Notes: generated by a model from the letters alone, not told the origin. A stretch of DNA of 64,000 bases from Streptosporangium lutulentum (GCF_030811455.1 NZ_JAUSQU010000001.1:5394001-5458000); one strand, 5' to 3'; counted from the first letter of the stretch, positions 10,009-18,726 are shown. Numbers and translations: made by a program.

Positions 10009-11090
10009 ACCACGATGAGATCCAGTTGGTGGCGGAGATCCGCCCGGACGCGCCTCCGTACGAGCAGGAGGCGAAGGCCGCGGCCCGGCGGGGGCTGGTC
10101 GCGGCCGCGAGGCCGAAGACGGTGAAGGCGATCTGGCGCAGGCCGTACTCGATGGTGCTGGCCGGAGCGCTCGCGGTGGCGGTCGGCGCGACCGCGGTCA
10201 CGCTCGCGCGGACCCCGGGCGCCGGGCCTTCGGGAAAGGCCGAGGAGGTCGTGGTGACGATGCCGAGGATCGTCAACCTGTCGGCGAGCGAGGTGCTCGA
10301 CAGGGCCGCGAAAGCCGCCTCCAGGACCGACCTCGCCCCGCGGGACGACCAGTTCATCAAGGTCGAGTCGCAGACGATGTACGGCTCCTTCGGCGGCGGA
10401 GCCGTCAACGGCGAGACGGGTGCGACCAGCGAGGAGACCCGCTACCTCTACCGGACCAAGCGGGTCATCTGGCAGTCGGCGGACGGCACCAGGGACGGCG
10501 CGCTGACGATCGAATACCTGAAGCCCAAGGCGTATCCGGGCTGGCCCATCCCCGAGCAGGCCTACGAGGACACCGGCACGGCGGAGCTTCCGCTGCCCAT
10601 CTGCGGGGGAAAGATCCCCGACTACATGCGGACCGACTACGCGAGCCTGAAGAACCTTCCCTCCGACGCCGACGGGATGCGCGCCCACCTCTACACCGGC
10701 GACCGCGGCGGCGGCTCCAAGGACGGGGCGGCCTTCACCGCGGCGGGTGACATGCTCAGGGAGACCTACATGCCCCCGGCGCAGCGGGCCGCGCTGTTCA
10801 AGGCCGTGGGCACGATCCCCGGGGTCGGCGTCATCGAGACCGCCGAGGACGCGGCGGGGCGCAAGGGCATCGGCGTGGGCCGGGCCGGCCTGGACGGTGT
10901 CCGGCAGGATCTGATCTTCGATCCGAAGACCTACGAGTTGCTCGGCGAGCGCGGGATCGTGGTGGACGAGAAGGCCGCCAAGTCTCCCGTGGGGAGCCTG
11001 GTCGCCTCGACCGCCCAGCTCTCGGTCACCGTGGCCGACGAGGCTCCCGCGTTCAAGGACAAGAACGGGACCACCAGCGGCTGCGGCTGA
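10005..11090 (+). CDS. CU044_5270-type membrane protein paired with the sigma factor
   Basis: 361 residues. The first 45 are cytoplasmic and basic (EAKAAARRGLVAAA). One transmembrane helix follows (YSMVLAGALAVAVGATAVTL, about 48-67), and then a large extracytoplasmic domain with a conserved-looking ETRYLYRTKRVIWQS segment and a final GCG. This is the layout of CU044_5270-family proteins, found in Streptosporangiales next to ECF sigma factors and thought to act like anti-sigma factors. Overlap with the sigma gene by ATGA supports a functional pair. The anti-sigma role is inference. Confidence 0.75.
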   Translation: MNHDEIQLVAEIRPDAPPYEQEAKAAARRGLVAAARPKTVKAIWRRPYSMVLAGALAVAVGATAVTLARTPGAGPSGKAEEVVVTMPRIVNLSASEVLDRAAKAASRTDLAPRDDQFIKVESQTMYGSFGGGAVNGETGATSEETRYLYRTKRVIWQSADGTRDGALTIEYLKPKAYPGWPIPEQAYEDTGTAELPLPICGGKIPDYMRTDYASLKNLPSDADGMRAHLYTGDRGGGSKDGAAFTAAGDMLRETYMPPAQRAALFKAVGTIPGVGVIETAEDAAGRKGIGVGRAGLDGVRQDLIFDPKTYELLGERGIVVDEKAAKSPVGSLVASTAQLSVTVADEAPAFKDKNGTTSGCG

Positions 11091-11104
11091 TCGCTCAAGG
11101 ACGG

Positions 11105-11135
11105 CGTCACCGCCGGTCAGCCGGAGGCGGTGACG
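11105..11135. terminator. bidirectional hairpin between convergent genes
   Basis: A perfect 10-base inverted repeat (11105-11114 with 11126-11135, loop of 11) lies 15 bases after the plus-strand membrane protein gene. The convergent minus-strand gene ends at 11267. It probably terminates at least the plus-strand operon. Confidence 0.55.
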
Positions 11136-11266
11136 TCACCGGCCGAGGACGATGCCACCGCCGCCGGACGTTCGGGGCGGAGGCGCCACCGGCCGGAGCC
11201 GATCCCTCGGAAAATCGCGCCGTCGGCGCTGCATGTCGTTCGGGCATGTCGTTCGGGCGTGGCCGG

Positions 11267-11737
11267 TCAGTCGTGGATCCGGTGGATCGGTGATCCGTCG
11301 GCCGAGCAGCGCACCTCGACCTTGGTCTCCGCCTCGTCCGACTCGAACTCGACGCGGGCCCTGCCGGCCGGTCCCCGTTCGACCTTGTCCACGTGGAAGC
11401 CCTGCGCCGGACTCCACGCCCGGAGCGTGACCAGGCCGTCCTCGCATCGGGCGATCACATTCCCGCCCGCCGTGTCGATCACCCCGCTCCTGCCGGCCAC
11501 CGGCTCGGCGGGCGGGGGCGTGGAAGCGGACGGAGACGGGGACGGGGACGTCGGGGTCGCGGCGGCCTGCGGCGTGGTGCGCGCGAGGGCCTCGTCGATC
11601 TCGGCCGGGGAGCGCGGGCGGAGGGCGGAGGTCGTCAGCGGCTCGCCGAGCAGGCCGATCACCGTCACTCCCGCTCCGGTGGCGATGAGTCCGGTGATCA
11701 GCCATCCGGCCACGACAAGGGGGAGACGCCTGCGCAT
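11267..11737 (-). CDS. secreted or membrane-anchored protein of unknown function
   Basis: 156 residues from ATG 11737. It has an N-terminal hydrophobic helix (LPLVVAGWLITGLIATGAGVTVI, about 5-27), then a Ser/Pro/Thr-rich linker (TSPSPSPSASTPPP) and a compact C-terminal domain of about 75 residues with two cysteines (ARCEDGLVTL, VRCSADGS). The domain has alternating beta-type sequence. It is divergent from the response regulator gene 94 bases away, so it may belong to that regulon. No family recognised. Confidence 0.6.
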   Translation of the reverse strand: MRRRLPLVVAGWLITGLIATGAGVTVIGLLGEPLTTSALRPRSPAEIDEALARTTPQAAATPTSPSPSPSASTPPPAEPVAGRSGVIDTAGGNVIARCEDGLVTLRAWSPAQGFHVDKVERGPAGRARVEFESDEAETKVEVRCSADGSPIHRIHD

Positions 11738-11830
11738 GCGCCCACTTTCCCACCGCGAACACTAAGCCAGGGTTAAGGTGGAGATAATGCACTTTTGGCG
11801 CAGGTCAAGACGGTACTAACGTGGCGGCAA

Positions 11831-12511
11831 ATGTCCAATGTGCTGCTCATCGAAGATGATGCCGCGATCCGTGCCTCGCTGACGCGGGGGCTGCGGGAGC
11901 GTGGCCATGCCGTGTCCTCCGCCTCCGCCGCTCTCGACGGCCTGCGGCTGGCCGTCGAAGAACGTCCCGACCTCATCGTGCTCGACCTGGGCCTGCCCGA
12001 CATGGACGGCCTGGACCTGCTGCGCATGCTCCGCGCGGTGAGCCGGATCCCGGTGATCGTGGCGACCGCGCGGGACGGCGAGGCGGAGATGGTCACGTTG
12101 CTGGACGCCGGGGCCGACGACTACGTGATCAAACCGTTCGGTTCCACCCAGCTCGACGCCCGGATCCGGGCCGTGCTCCGGCGGGCGGGCGAGAGCCGCG
12201 CCGACAGCTCGGTCACCGTCGGCGGCCTGCGGGTGGATCCCCGTACCCGGGAGGCGACCCTGGACGGGGTGCCGCTCGATCTCAGCCCGAAGGAGTTCGA
12301 TCTCCTTCACTACCTGGCCGCCCGGCCGGGCGAGGTGATCACCAAGCGCGAGCTGCTCACCCACGTCTGGCAGATCCCGTACGGCGGGGCCGACAAGACC
12401 GTGGACGTCCATCTCTCCTGGCTCCGCCGCAAAATGGGTGAGACGTCCTCCGACCCCCGCTACCTGCAGACCGTACGGGGCGTCGGCATCAGACTGGCCG
12501 CGCCGGCATGA
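11831..12511 (+). CDS. OmpR/PhoB-family response regulator
   Basis: 226 residues from ATG 11831; the alternative TTG at 11795 only adds an untypical leader before the conserved start (MSNVLLIEDD). The receiver domain has the phosphate-accepting Asp in LIVLDLGLPDMDGLD near residue 51, and Lys in DYVIKPF. A winged-helix DNA-binding domain follows (LSPKEFDLLHYLA; VDVHLSWLRRKMGE; LQTVRGVGIRLA). It is coupled by ATGA overlap to the histidine kinase. The two would form a two-component system, perhaps controlling the neighbouring PepSY and membrane protein genes. Confidence 0.93.
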   Translation: MSNVLLIEDDAAIRASLTRGLRERGHAVSSASAALDGLRLAVEERPDLIVLDLGLPDMDGLDLLRMLRAVSRIPVIVATARDGEAEMVTLLDAGADDYVIKPFGSTQLDARIRAVLRRAGESRADSSVTVGGLRVDPRTREATLDGVPLDLSPKEFDLLHYLAARPGEVITKRELLTHVWQIPYGGADKTVDVHLSWLRRKMGETSSDPRYLQTVRGVGIRLAAPA

Positions 12512-13761
12512 GGCGCTGGCTGGCCCTGCTGGTCGCGGCTACCACCTCCCTCGTCCTCGTCGCCCTGCTGGTCCCGCTCGCGCTGCTGGTCCGTACGGTG
12601 GCCGAGAGCGGGGTGGTGAGCGAGGCGGGCGCCGAAGCCGACTCGGTGGCGGTGGCGGTGGGAACGGTGGACGCCGACACCCTGCGGCTCACCGCCGAGC
12701 GTGCCGCGCACCCGGTCACGATCTTCCTTCCCGACGGCCAGGTGATCGGCGTGCCCGCTCCCCGGTCCGCCGCCGTCGAGCTGGCGTCCCGCGGTCACAG
12801 CGTCACCGCCGCGGTCGCCGGCGGGCGGGAGATCCTGGTCGCGGTCCAGGGGGCGCCGGGAGGCACCGCCGTGGTCCGGGTGTTCCTGGACGACGCCGAG
12901 CTGACCCGGGGCGTGCCCCGGGTGTGGGCCGGGCTGGCGGCGCTCGGCCTGGTCCTGGTCGGGCTGGGCATCCTGGTCGGCGACCGGCTCGCCCGCGCGC
13001 TGATCAGGCCGATCATGTCGCTGGCGGGAGTGTCGCACCGGCTCGCGGCCGGCGACCTGTCCGCCAGGACGGTGCCCGAGGGGCCGCCGGAGGTCCACGC
13101 GGTGGGTCTCGCCCTGAACCACCTCGCCGGACGCATCACCGGCCTGCTCGCCGAGGAACGCGAGAACGTGGCCGACCTGTCCCACCGGCTGCGCACCCCG
13201 CTGACCGCCCTGCGGCTGGAGACCGAGTCCCTCGAAGACCCGGAGGAGGCCGCCAGGATCGAGGCCCGGGTGGACGCCCTGGAACGAGCCGTCACCTCGG
13301 TGATCACCGAGGCCAGGCAGCGGGCGCGGGATCGGGCCGAGTGTGACGCGGTGACGGTGACCGGTGCCCGGGTGGCGTTCTGGTCGGTGCTCGCCGAGGA
13401 TCAGGCGCGGCACTTCACGCTCCATCTGTCCCCCGGCCCGCTCCTGGTCGCGGTCGCCGCCGACGAGCTCGCCGCGTGTGTGGACGCGCTGCTCGGCAAC
13501 GTGTTCGCGCACACGCCCGAGGGGGTCCCGTTCTCCGTACGGCTGGAGCCCGCCCCCGGCGGCGCGCTGCTGACCGTCTCCGACGCCGGGCCGGGCTTCG
13601 CCACGCACGCCTCCCTGGAACGCGGTGAGAGCGGGGCCGGATCGACCGGGCTCGGCCTCGACATCGCCCGCCGCACCGCGGAGTCGTCGGGCGGCTCCCT
13701 GTCCCTCCGGAGCTCCCCGGAGGGCGGCGCAAGCGTGATTCTGTTCTTAGCGGAGGCTTAG
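12508..13761 (+). CDS. membrane sensor histidine kinase
   Basis: 417 residues. There are two transmembrane helices (about 5-28 and 138-158) bracketing a sensor domain of roughly 110 residues, then a HAMP linker. The dimerisation box with the phospho-accepting His is DLSHRLRTPLTALRLE near residue 229. N box is ALLGNVFAHTPEG, G1 is VSDAGPGF and G2 is GSTGLGLDIARR. It is a complete kinase and starts inside the response regulator stop codon. The signal is not evident from the sequence. Confidence 0.92.
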   Translation: MRRWLALLVAATTSLVLVALLVPLALLVRTVAESGVVSEAGAEADSVAVAVGTVDADTLRLTAERAAHPVTIFLPDGQVIGVPAPRSAAVELASRGHSVTAAVAGGREILVAVQGAPGGTAVVRVFLDDAELTRGVPRVWAGLAALGLVLVGLGILVGDRLARALIRPIMSLAGVSHRLAAGDLSARTVPEGPPEVHAVGLALNHLAGRITGLLAEERENVADLSHRLRTPLTALRLETESLEDPEEAARIEARVDALERAVTSVITEARQRARDRAECDAVTVTGARVAFWSVLAEDQARHFTLHLSPGPLLVAVAADELAACVDALLGNVFAHTPEGVPFSVRLEPAPGGALLTVSDAGPGFATHASLERGESGAGSTGLGLDIARRTAESSGGSLSLRSSPEGGASVILFLAEA

Positions 13762-13796
13762 CGCGCCCCTATCGTGATCGCGGCGAACCTGGATCC

Positions 13797-14222
13797 ATGA
13801 GACAGATCACCAGAATGACCATCGCGACCATCGGAACCGCGGCCCTCCTGACCGGCTCGGGCGGCGTCGCCCTCGCCGCGCACCAGTCGGCCACCACGAC
13901 GGCCACCGCCCGGACCACCGCCGCGACCACCGTCACGACCACGACCGTGGCCGCGCCGGCCTCCGCGGCGGCCATCTCCTACAGCAGGGCCCTGCAGATC
14001 GCCAAGAAGCGCGTCCCCGGCGCGCGCGTGACCAAGGCCGAGCGCGAGGTGGAGCACGGCCACCGCACCTGGAAGTTCGAACTGCGCAAGGGCGGATGGG
14101 AGTACGACGTCTACGTGTCGACAAAGACCGGAAAGATCATCAAGTTCAAGAGCGATCACGACGACAGCGGCCGTCACAGCGGCCGCGACGACAGCGGCCA
14201 CCACGGCGGCGGCCACGACTGA
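13797..14222 (+). CDS. secreted PepSY-domain protein with a His/Asp-rich tail
   Basis: 141 residues. It has a signal peptide (basic start, TIGTAALLTGSGGVALAA, cleavage about residue 30) and a Thr-rich linker. A PepSY domain follows (YSRALQIAKKRVPGARVTKAE; WKFELRKGGWEYDVYVSTKTGKI). The last 25 residues are His, Asp and Ser repeats (HDDSGRHSGRDDSGHHGGGHD), which could bind metal. It lies 35 bases after the kinase gene and is probably a target or accessory protein of that two-component system, a common arrangement in actinomycetes. Confidence 0.8.
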   Translation: MRQITRMTIATIGTAALLTGSGGVALAAHQSATTTATARTTAATTVTTTTVAAPASAAAISYSRALQIAKKRVPGARVTKAEREVEHGHRTWKFELRKGGWEYDVYVSTKTGKIIKFKSDHDDSGRHSGRDDSGHHGGGHD

Positions 14223-14302
14223 TCGGCGGTAGCGGGCCGATCAGCAGCCCGTGAGCGTTCCCCGCGGGGCGTTCTCGACCGGGTGTCCTTGGTCGGGTGT
14301 TC

Positions 14303-14416
14303 TTGACCGGGCGTGCCGCAGGGCACCCTCGATCGGCGGTCCTTGAACGTCCTCCGCGGGGCGTTCCCGATCAGCAGGCCTTGAACGTCCTTCGCGGGGC
14401 GTTCTCGATCAGCAGG
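14303..14416. repeat. 38-base tandem repeats copied from the end of the HNH gene
   Basis: Two near-identical 38-base units lie at 14341-14378 and 14379-14416 (two differences), with a more degenerate unit at 14303-14340. The last unit covers the final codons and stop of the HNH lipoprotein gene (LKAC-stop), so the others are extra copies of that gene's 3' end. Confidence 0.7.
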
Positions 14417-15101
14417 CCTTGAGCACTTTCTGCATGGCGTCCTTCTCCGCGGACGTCACCCACAGGTCGTACTTGACCTTCACCTCGATCTGACGCTCGA
14501 CATAGGTGCACCGGTAGGCGCGGCGCGGCGGCAGCCAGGTCGCCGCGTCACCGGCGCCCTTCTGGCTGTTCAGCGGCCCGTCCACGGCCATCAGGTTCAG
14601 CGGGTCGTTGGCCAGTTCTCGGCGCTTGGTCTCCGACCACTGCTGGGCGCCCTTCTGCCAGGCGTCGGCGAGCGCGATCACATGGTCGATCTGCACCGCC
14701 ATGCTGGACGTCTGGCCGCGCTCGAACTTGATGGTCTTACCGCTGTACGGATCATTCAGGACGCCGCTCAGCACGATGCACTCCTTGGCGCCCTTCTTGA
14801 AGGTCTCATCCGTCAGGTCGCGCTTGAGAATGTCGTTGCGGGTGTCGCAGCCGTTGTGGTCGACGTCGCTCCACGCGGGCCCGAATTTGTCCCGGTCGTA
14901 CCCGGTCATCGGGGCACGACCCTTGACCTGCAATTCGTTCAGTTCCCTGAGACCCGCCTCAGCGGACTGTGCCCCGCCTTCGTTACCGGGGGGCTGCTTG
15001 CCGAGCTCTCCCCCCGTGAGACCACAGCCTGCCAACGTGAACATGATCGTCGTGACGACCACACCTCGTCTCAGCGCAGTCCGCACCTTGCCACCCTTCA
15101 C
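14409..15101 (-). CDS. exported HNH endonuclease-family lipoprotein (DUF1524 type)
   Basis: 230 residues from GTG 15101, preceded by an AGAGGT site. The N-terminus is a lipoprotein signal (VVVTTIMFTLAGC, Cys about residue 26), so the nuclease acts at the cell surface. The C-terminal part has the DUF1524/HNH pattern: VQIDHVIALADAW (catalytic DH pair), then NDPLNLMAVDGPLNSQKG and a final YRCTYVERQIEVKVKY. A Cys pair (HNGCDTRND with KECIVL) may stabilise the fold. Exported HNH proteins of this kind are frequent in actinomycetes. They are presumed to degrade external DNA, but the substrate is not established. Confidence 0.82.
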   Translation of the reverse strand: MKGGKVRTALRRGVVVTTIMFTLAGCGLTGGELGKQPPGNEGGAQSAEAGLRELNELQVKGRAPMTGYDRDKFGPAWSDVDHNGCDTRNDILKRDLTDETFKKGAKECIVLSGVLNDPYSGKTIKFERGQTSSMAVQIDHVIALADAWQKGAQQWSETKRRELANDPLNLMAVDGPLNSQKGAGDAATWLPPRRAYRCTYVERQIEVKVKYDLWVTSAEKDAMQKVLKAC

Positions 15102-15467
15102 GCATAATCACTACCTCTGAGGTGGCAAATTACCCTAGAAAGCGTTCTTAACCTTAAAAGCCTCACCCAGTCTTTCCGGGAATGGGCGAGCCGTGACACC
15201 GCTAATCAGTCTCTCAGCGCCATGCGCGGCATATCACCACGTCAGCCGCCCTATCGAAAGGCGGTTTTCCGCTCGCGGTCGATTATCCGCTGCGCGATGA
15301 ACTTCGCCCGTGAGGCACGCGCTCCGGGAGGGCGACGGCGCGCCCCTTCGAAGGCGCGCGTCTCCGGAGGGGTGGGGCGGTGCAGGCATGACCGCCTCGT
15401 GTCGGTCGGCGCCGGGTTCGGAAGCGCCGGCCCCAGCAAGCCGATCACGGCGGCCACCGCATGCGGC
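15102..15467. other. gene-free stretch with HNH promoter and an SDR-side hairpin
   Basis: 366 bases without a convincing gene. The first 80 bases (about 15120-15175) are distinctly AT-rich for this genome and should carry the promoter of the HNH lipoprotein gene. The remainder holds the hairpin annotated at 15338-15359. A basic, Pro/Arg-rich open frame on the minus strand looks like noise. Confidence 0.45.
15338..15359 (-). terminator. GC-rich stem-loop downstream of the SDR gene
   Basis: A core palindrome CCTTCGAAGG (15345-15354) is flanked by pairing GCGCG and CGCGC arms, with a two-base bulge. It lies about 110 bases beyond the SDR stop on the minus strand. A terminator is plausible but not certain. 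Confidence 0.35.
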
Positions 15468-16226
15468 TCAGGTGATCAGAATGCCGCCGTCCACCGGGAT
15501 CACCGCTCCCGTCACATAGGACGAGGCGTCGGAGGCAAGGAAGATCGCCACCGCCGCGAGCTCGGACGGGTCACCGGGGCGCTTCATCAGCACCCGGTGT
15601 TCGAGCTGCCAGGCCATGTAGCTCTCCGCGTACTGCTCGGTCATCTCCGAGGCGAAGAAGCCCGGCTCGACGCAGTTGACGCGGATGCCGCGCCGTCCCG
15701 TCCACTGCTGGGCCAGGTCGCGGGTGAGCCCGACGACCCCCGCCTTGGAAGCGCTGTAGGCGGCCTGGGGCAGACCGGCGGTGGTCTCGCCCAGGATGCT
15801 GCCGACGTTGACGATCGACGAGCCGGGCCTCATGACCTTGGCGCAGGCCTGTGCCATCCAGTAGGTGCCGTACAGGTTGATCTCGACGACCTGACGGAAC
15901 TGGTCGGGAGTCTCCTTGAGCGCGGGCACCGCCGTACCGACACCCGCGTTGTTGATCAGAACGTCCACCGCGCCCAGCTCGGCGACCGCCGCCTCGACCA
16001 GCGCCTGGCAGTCCTCGGGCTTGGTGACGTCGGTGACGACCGCCACGCACCGCCTGCCGGTCTGCTCGACCAGCGCCCTGGTCTCCTCCAGGCGGTCCTT
16101 CCGGCGCGCACCGATCACGATGTCAGCGCCCGCCTCGGCCAGGCCTCTCGCGAACGTGACGCCGAGCCCCGAGGAGGCCCCGGTGACAATGGCGACCTTG
16201 CCGTCCAACCGGAATCGGTCCAGCAT
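15468..16226 (-). CDS. short-chain dehydrogenase/reductase
   Basis: 252 residues, a classical NAD(P)-dependent SDR. The Rossmann motif TGASSGLG begins near residue 15, NNAG near residue 91, and the catalytic triad is Ser in NVGSILGE with YSASK near residue 157. The C-terminal PVDGG is typical of 3-oxoacyl-ACP reductase or glucose dehydrogenase-like members. ATG 16226 has GAAGGAGA 7 bases upstream. It appears monocistronic, separated from the upstream gene by a terminator. The substrate cannot be inferred from the sequence. Confidence 0.9.
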   Translation of the reverse strand: MLDRFRLDGKVAIVTGASSGLGVTFARGLAEAGADIVIGARRKDRLEETRALVEQTGRRCVAVVTDVTKPEDCQALVEAAVAELGAVDVLINNAGVGTAVPALKETPDQFRQVVEINLYGTYWMAQACAKVMRPGSSIVNVGSILGETTAGLPQAAYSASKAGVVGLTRDLAQQWTGRRGIRVNCVEPGFFASEMTEQYAESYMAWQLEHRVLMKRPGDPSELAAVAIFLASDASSYVTGAVIPVDGGILIT

Positions 16227-16281
16227 CCGGATTCTCCTTCGCCCGAGAACACACCGGAACAGATTCTAGAGCTGAAGAACA

Positions 16282-16316
16282 ACACCGCCCGCGGGGGGAT
16301 CCCCCACGGGCGGTGT
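16282..16316 (-). terminator. strong hairpin terminator
   Basis: An almost perfect inverted repeat spans 16282-16316 (long GC arms around GATC, one mismatch). It lies about 80 bases after the stop of the 758-residue gene on the minus strand and upstream of the SDR gene. This is one of the clearest terminators in the window. Confidence 0.7.
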
Positions 16317-16394
16317 CCTGTCGCGGGACGCCGAGCGGCGAAGAAGGCGACGCTCGGGCCGGTTCTCACGGCCCGGCGAGCCACACGGCCAGGG

Positions 16395-18671
16395 CTACAG
16401 GCCGTACTCCTTGGTGATGCGCTCGTGCCGCTCCACCTCGAGGCCGACGGCCTTGGCGAGTTCGAGCCAGGCCAGCGGGTGCACCCAGCGCTCGGTGGCG
16501 TCGTCCAGGAGCGCGTCCACCTCGACCGGGCCGACGTCCGGCGGGACCGCGATCCAGCCGAACACACCGGGCAGCGGCTCGCCCGAGGTGGGGTGGGTCA
16601 CCCTGTAGTTGTCGTCGCTGTAGACCCACATCGGCCAGCCGCGCTCCGCCAGGACCTCGTTGAACTCGGTCCAGTCGGCCTCGCTGGGAGCGGCGCCGTC
16701 GAAGAACCAGCTGGTGTAGCCGCCGGGGCGGAGCATGCTGACCGCGGCGAAGGGCGGGACGAAGTTCTCCTGCTCGGCCGGGCTCTCCGGGATCGGCTCC
16801 AGCAGCTGCGGCTCGAAGACGACCAGGTCGCCCGCGTTGTAGTCCATGCCGGGAGGCTGCGGAATGGCCAGGCGCGCCGTCGCGGGGCCGGTGCGCAGGC
16901 TGATGACCTGACGCTGGGTGCCGTCGGGCGCGGGGAGGATGAGGCGCACCAGGCCCATCTCCTCCTCGATCGGCCCCTCGGTGGACTGCAGCGGCATGCC
17001 GACCTTGGCGGCGCCCAGGCGGACGGTCTCCCAGTCTTCGGCGGCCGTCGCCATGGTGATCATCCGCCAGATGTCCTCGCCCTGGATGTCCTCGGAGTCG
17101 AGGACGTCACGCAGGATGGCGGCACCCTTGGCGTTGTCGTCGGTCTGCTGCACCGCCGCGGACCACAGGCGGCTCGCCTCGATGCCCGCACCGGCGGCGA
17201 CCGCCGCCTCACCCTCGGCCGCGGCCTGCTCCCAGCGCTCCCGCGCGCGGTGCAGACGCCCGAGGGCCAGGTGACGCTGAGCGTCGGGGAGCCGCTCGGC
17301 CATCTGCTCCAGGCGCTCGTCCTGGCGGGCCTCGATCAGCAGGCCCGTGAGGTAGGAGACGTCCTGCGGATCCGCGGTCTCGATCGCACCGGACTCGACC
17401 AGCATGGTCCAGTAGATGTCGGCGCCCTTGGCCGGGTAGCCGAGGAACCCCAGCGTGGTGGTGTGCCTGCGGGTGGCCTCCAGGTCACGGCCGGACAGGG
17501 GGGTCAACCATCCCACCCACCGCTCGGGGTCGGCGTTGAACCCGTCGGAGGCGTCGAAGGCACCGACCAGGTCGGCCTGCGGGCTGGGGGCCTTGGGCAG
17601 TTCGACCTTGTCCGCGGCGGTGCGCAGAGCCGCGATCCGCTCGGCGACGTCTCCGGGCTCCTTGAGCTCACCGGCCGCCGACTCGGCGATGTCGGCCAGC
17701 AACCGGGCCTGCCAGGCGCCCTGACGGGCGATGGCCAGGTCGCCGGCGACGAGCGTGAGCTCGACCCGCGCGCGGTAGCCGCCCATCATGGCGAAGTAGT
17801 CGATCCACTGCTTGAGCACCCTGCCGAGCTGCCAGGTGTTGGTGATCTGAGCGGTTCCCGCGAGCGCGCGGATGGCGTGCGCCCACTCGACCCAGACACG
17901 CGGGTGGTCGCCGACCACGTCGAGGTCGGGCAGAGCGTCGACGGACTCCTGCACCCGGCCCAGGGTGGCGAGCACGAGCGCGCGAAGCACGCCCTCCCTG
18001 TGCGCCTTGGCCACCGGGTCATCGGGCTTGAACCCGGTCGCGGCGTCGAGCGCGGTGAGCGCGTCCTCCGCGCGGCCGGCGGCGAGCAGCGCGCGGGCCG
18101 AGGCGGCCCCCAGCTCCCAGCTCGCCTCACGGCCCGCACCGCCCAGCTCCGCCACCGCCGCCTCGGCGTGGATGACGGCCTCGTTGACGCGGCCCGCGTC
18201 CACCAACGCCGCGACGTACTGCTCGGCGACGGCGGCGAAGGCCAGCGAGTCGGGCTCGATGTCGACCGCGGCGAGGAGCGCGAGCCGCTTGTCCGCGTAG
18301 CCGGGTCCGTCGGCGTTCGTCTGGGCGACGGTCAGCGCCACGAGGGCACCGAGCGCCGCCGGACATTCACGGACGTCGTCGCGCTTGGCGAACTCGACCA
18401 GCGTCTCCGCGTCGGCGATCGCCACCGCCCCCTGCGCACGATCGCCGACGCGGCCGATCAGATGCCAGTAGCGGGCGTAGAACTCAAGCCATGGCAGTTC
18501 GAGGTTCTCCGCCTGCTGCGCGATGGCGGGCGCGAGCACGTCGAGCTGTGAGTATCGGCCCTCCAGCGCCTGCGCGGGCACATCTCCGATCGCCATAGCC
18601 AGACCGGTGTTTCCTGCTTCGTGCAGTTGCCGCTGGGTGTCGCCAACCCAGGCCCAGATGTCCACGTCCAT
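16395..18671 (-). CDS. 758-residue TPR-like protein of unknown function
   Basis: I do not recognise this gene. It encodes 758 residues, acidic, with no signal peptide or membrane helix, so it is probably cytoplasmic. Residues about 20-550 are almost entirely Ala/Leu/Glu-rich helices with the spacing of TPR-type repeats (for example ALLAAGRAEDALTALDAATGF; ALGRLHRARERWEQAAAEGE). The last 200 residues are different: mixed alpha/beta with many Trp and Pro (GGYTSWFFDGAAPSEADWTEFNE, GVFGWIAVPPDVGPVEVDALLDD) and look like a separate domain. There is no obvious ribosome site before ATG 18671. A 13-base inverted repeat lies just upstream. Confidence 0.75.
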   Translation of the reverse strand: MDVDIWAWVGDTQRQLHEAGNTGLAMAIGDVPAQALEGRYSQLDVLAPAIAQQAENLELPWLEFYARYWHLIGRVGDRAQGAVAIADAETLVEFAKRDDVRECPAALGALVALTVAQTNADGPGYADKRLALLAAVDIEPDSLAFAAVAEQYVAALVDAGRVNEAVIHAEAAVAELGGAGREASWELGAASARALLAAGRAEDALTALDAATGFKPDDPVAKAHREGVLRALVLATLGRVQESVDALPDLDVVGDHPRVWVEWAHAIRALAGTAQITNTWQLGRVLKQWIDYFAMMGGYRARVELTLVAGDLAIARQGAWQARLLADIAESAAGELKEPGDVAERIAALRTAADKVELPKAPSPQADLVGAFDASDGFNADPERWVGWLTPLSGRDLEATRRHTTTLGFLGYPAKGADIYWTMLVESGAIETADPQDVSYLTGLLIEARQDERLEQMAERLPDAQRHLALGRLHRARERWEQAAAEGEAAVAAGAGIEASRLWSAAVQQTDDNAKGAAILRDVLDSEDIQGEDIWRMITMATAAEDWETVRLGAAKVGMPLQSTEGPIEEEMGLVRLILPAPDGTQRQVISLRTGPATARLAIPQPPGMDYNAGDLVVFEPQLLEPIPESPAEQENFVPPFAAVSMLRPGGYTSWFFDGAAPSEADWTEFNEVLAERGWPMWVYSDDNYRVTHPTSGEPLPGVFGWIAVPPDVGPVEVDALLDDATERWVHPLAWLELAKAVGLEVERHERITKEYGL

Positions 18672-18687
18672 GAGACGTCAGTCTGCC

Positions 18688-18726
18688 AGGTAGTCGAGCA
18701 TGCCCCAAACGACTGCTCGACTACCT
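18688..18726. promoter_or_regulatory. 13-base perfect inverted repeat upstream of the 758-residue gene
   Basis: Arms at 18688-18700 and 18714-18726 match perfectly, with a 13-base spacer. The element sits 17-55 bases upstream of the start codon on the minus strand and about 185 bases beyond the dapF stop. It could be an operator for a dimeric regulator, a 5'-leader hairpin, or a late terminator for dapF. Confidence 0.5.

Noticed and set aside
15222..18551. Very long plus-strand open frame of about 1100 codons
   Set aside because: It is antisense to the SDR gene and the 758-residue gene, is rich in Arg, Gly, Asp and His as typical for shadow frames in GC-rich DNA, and has no recognisable domain.
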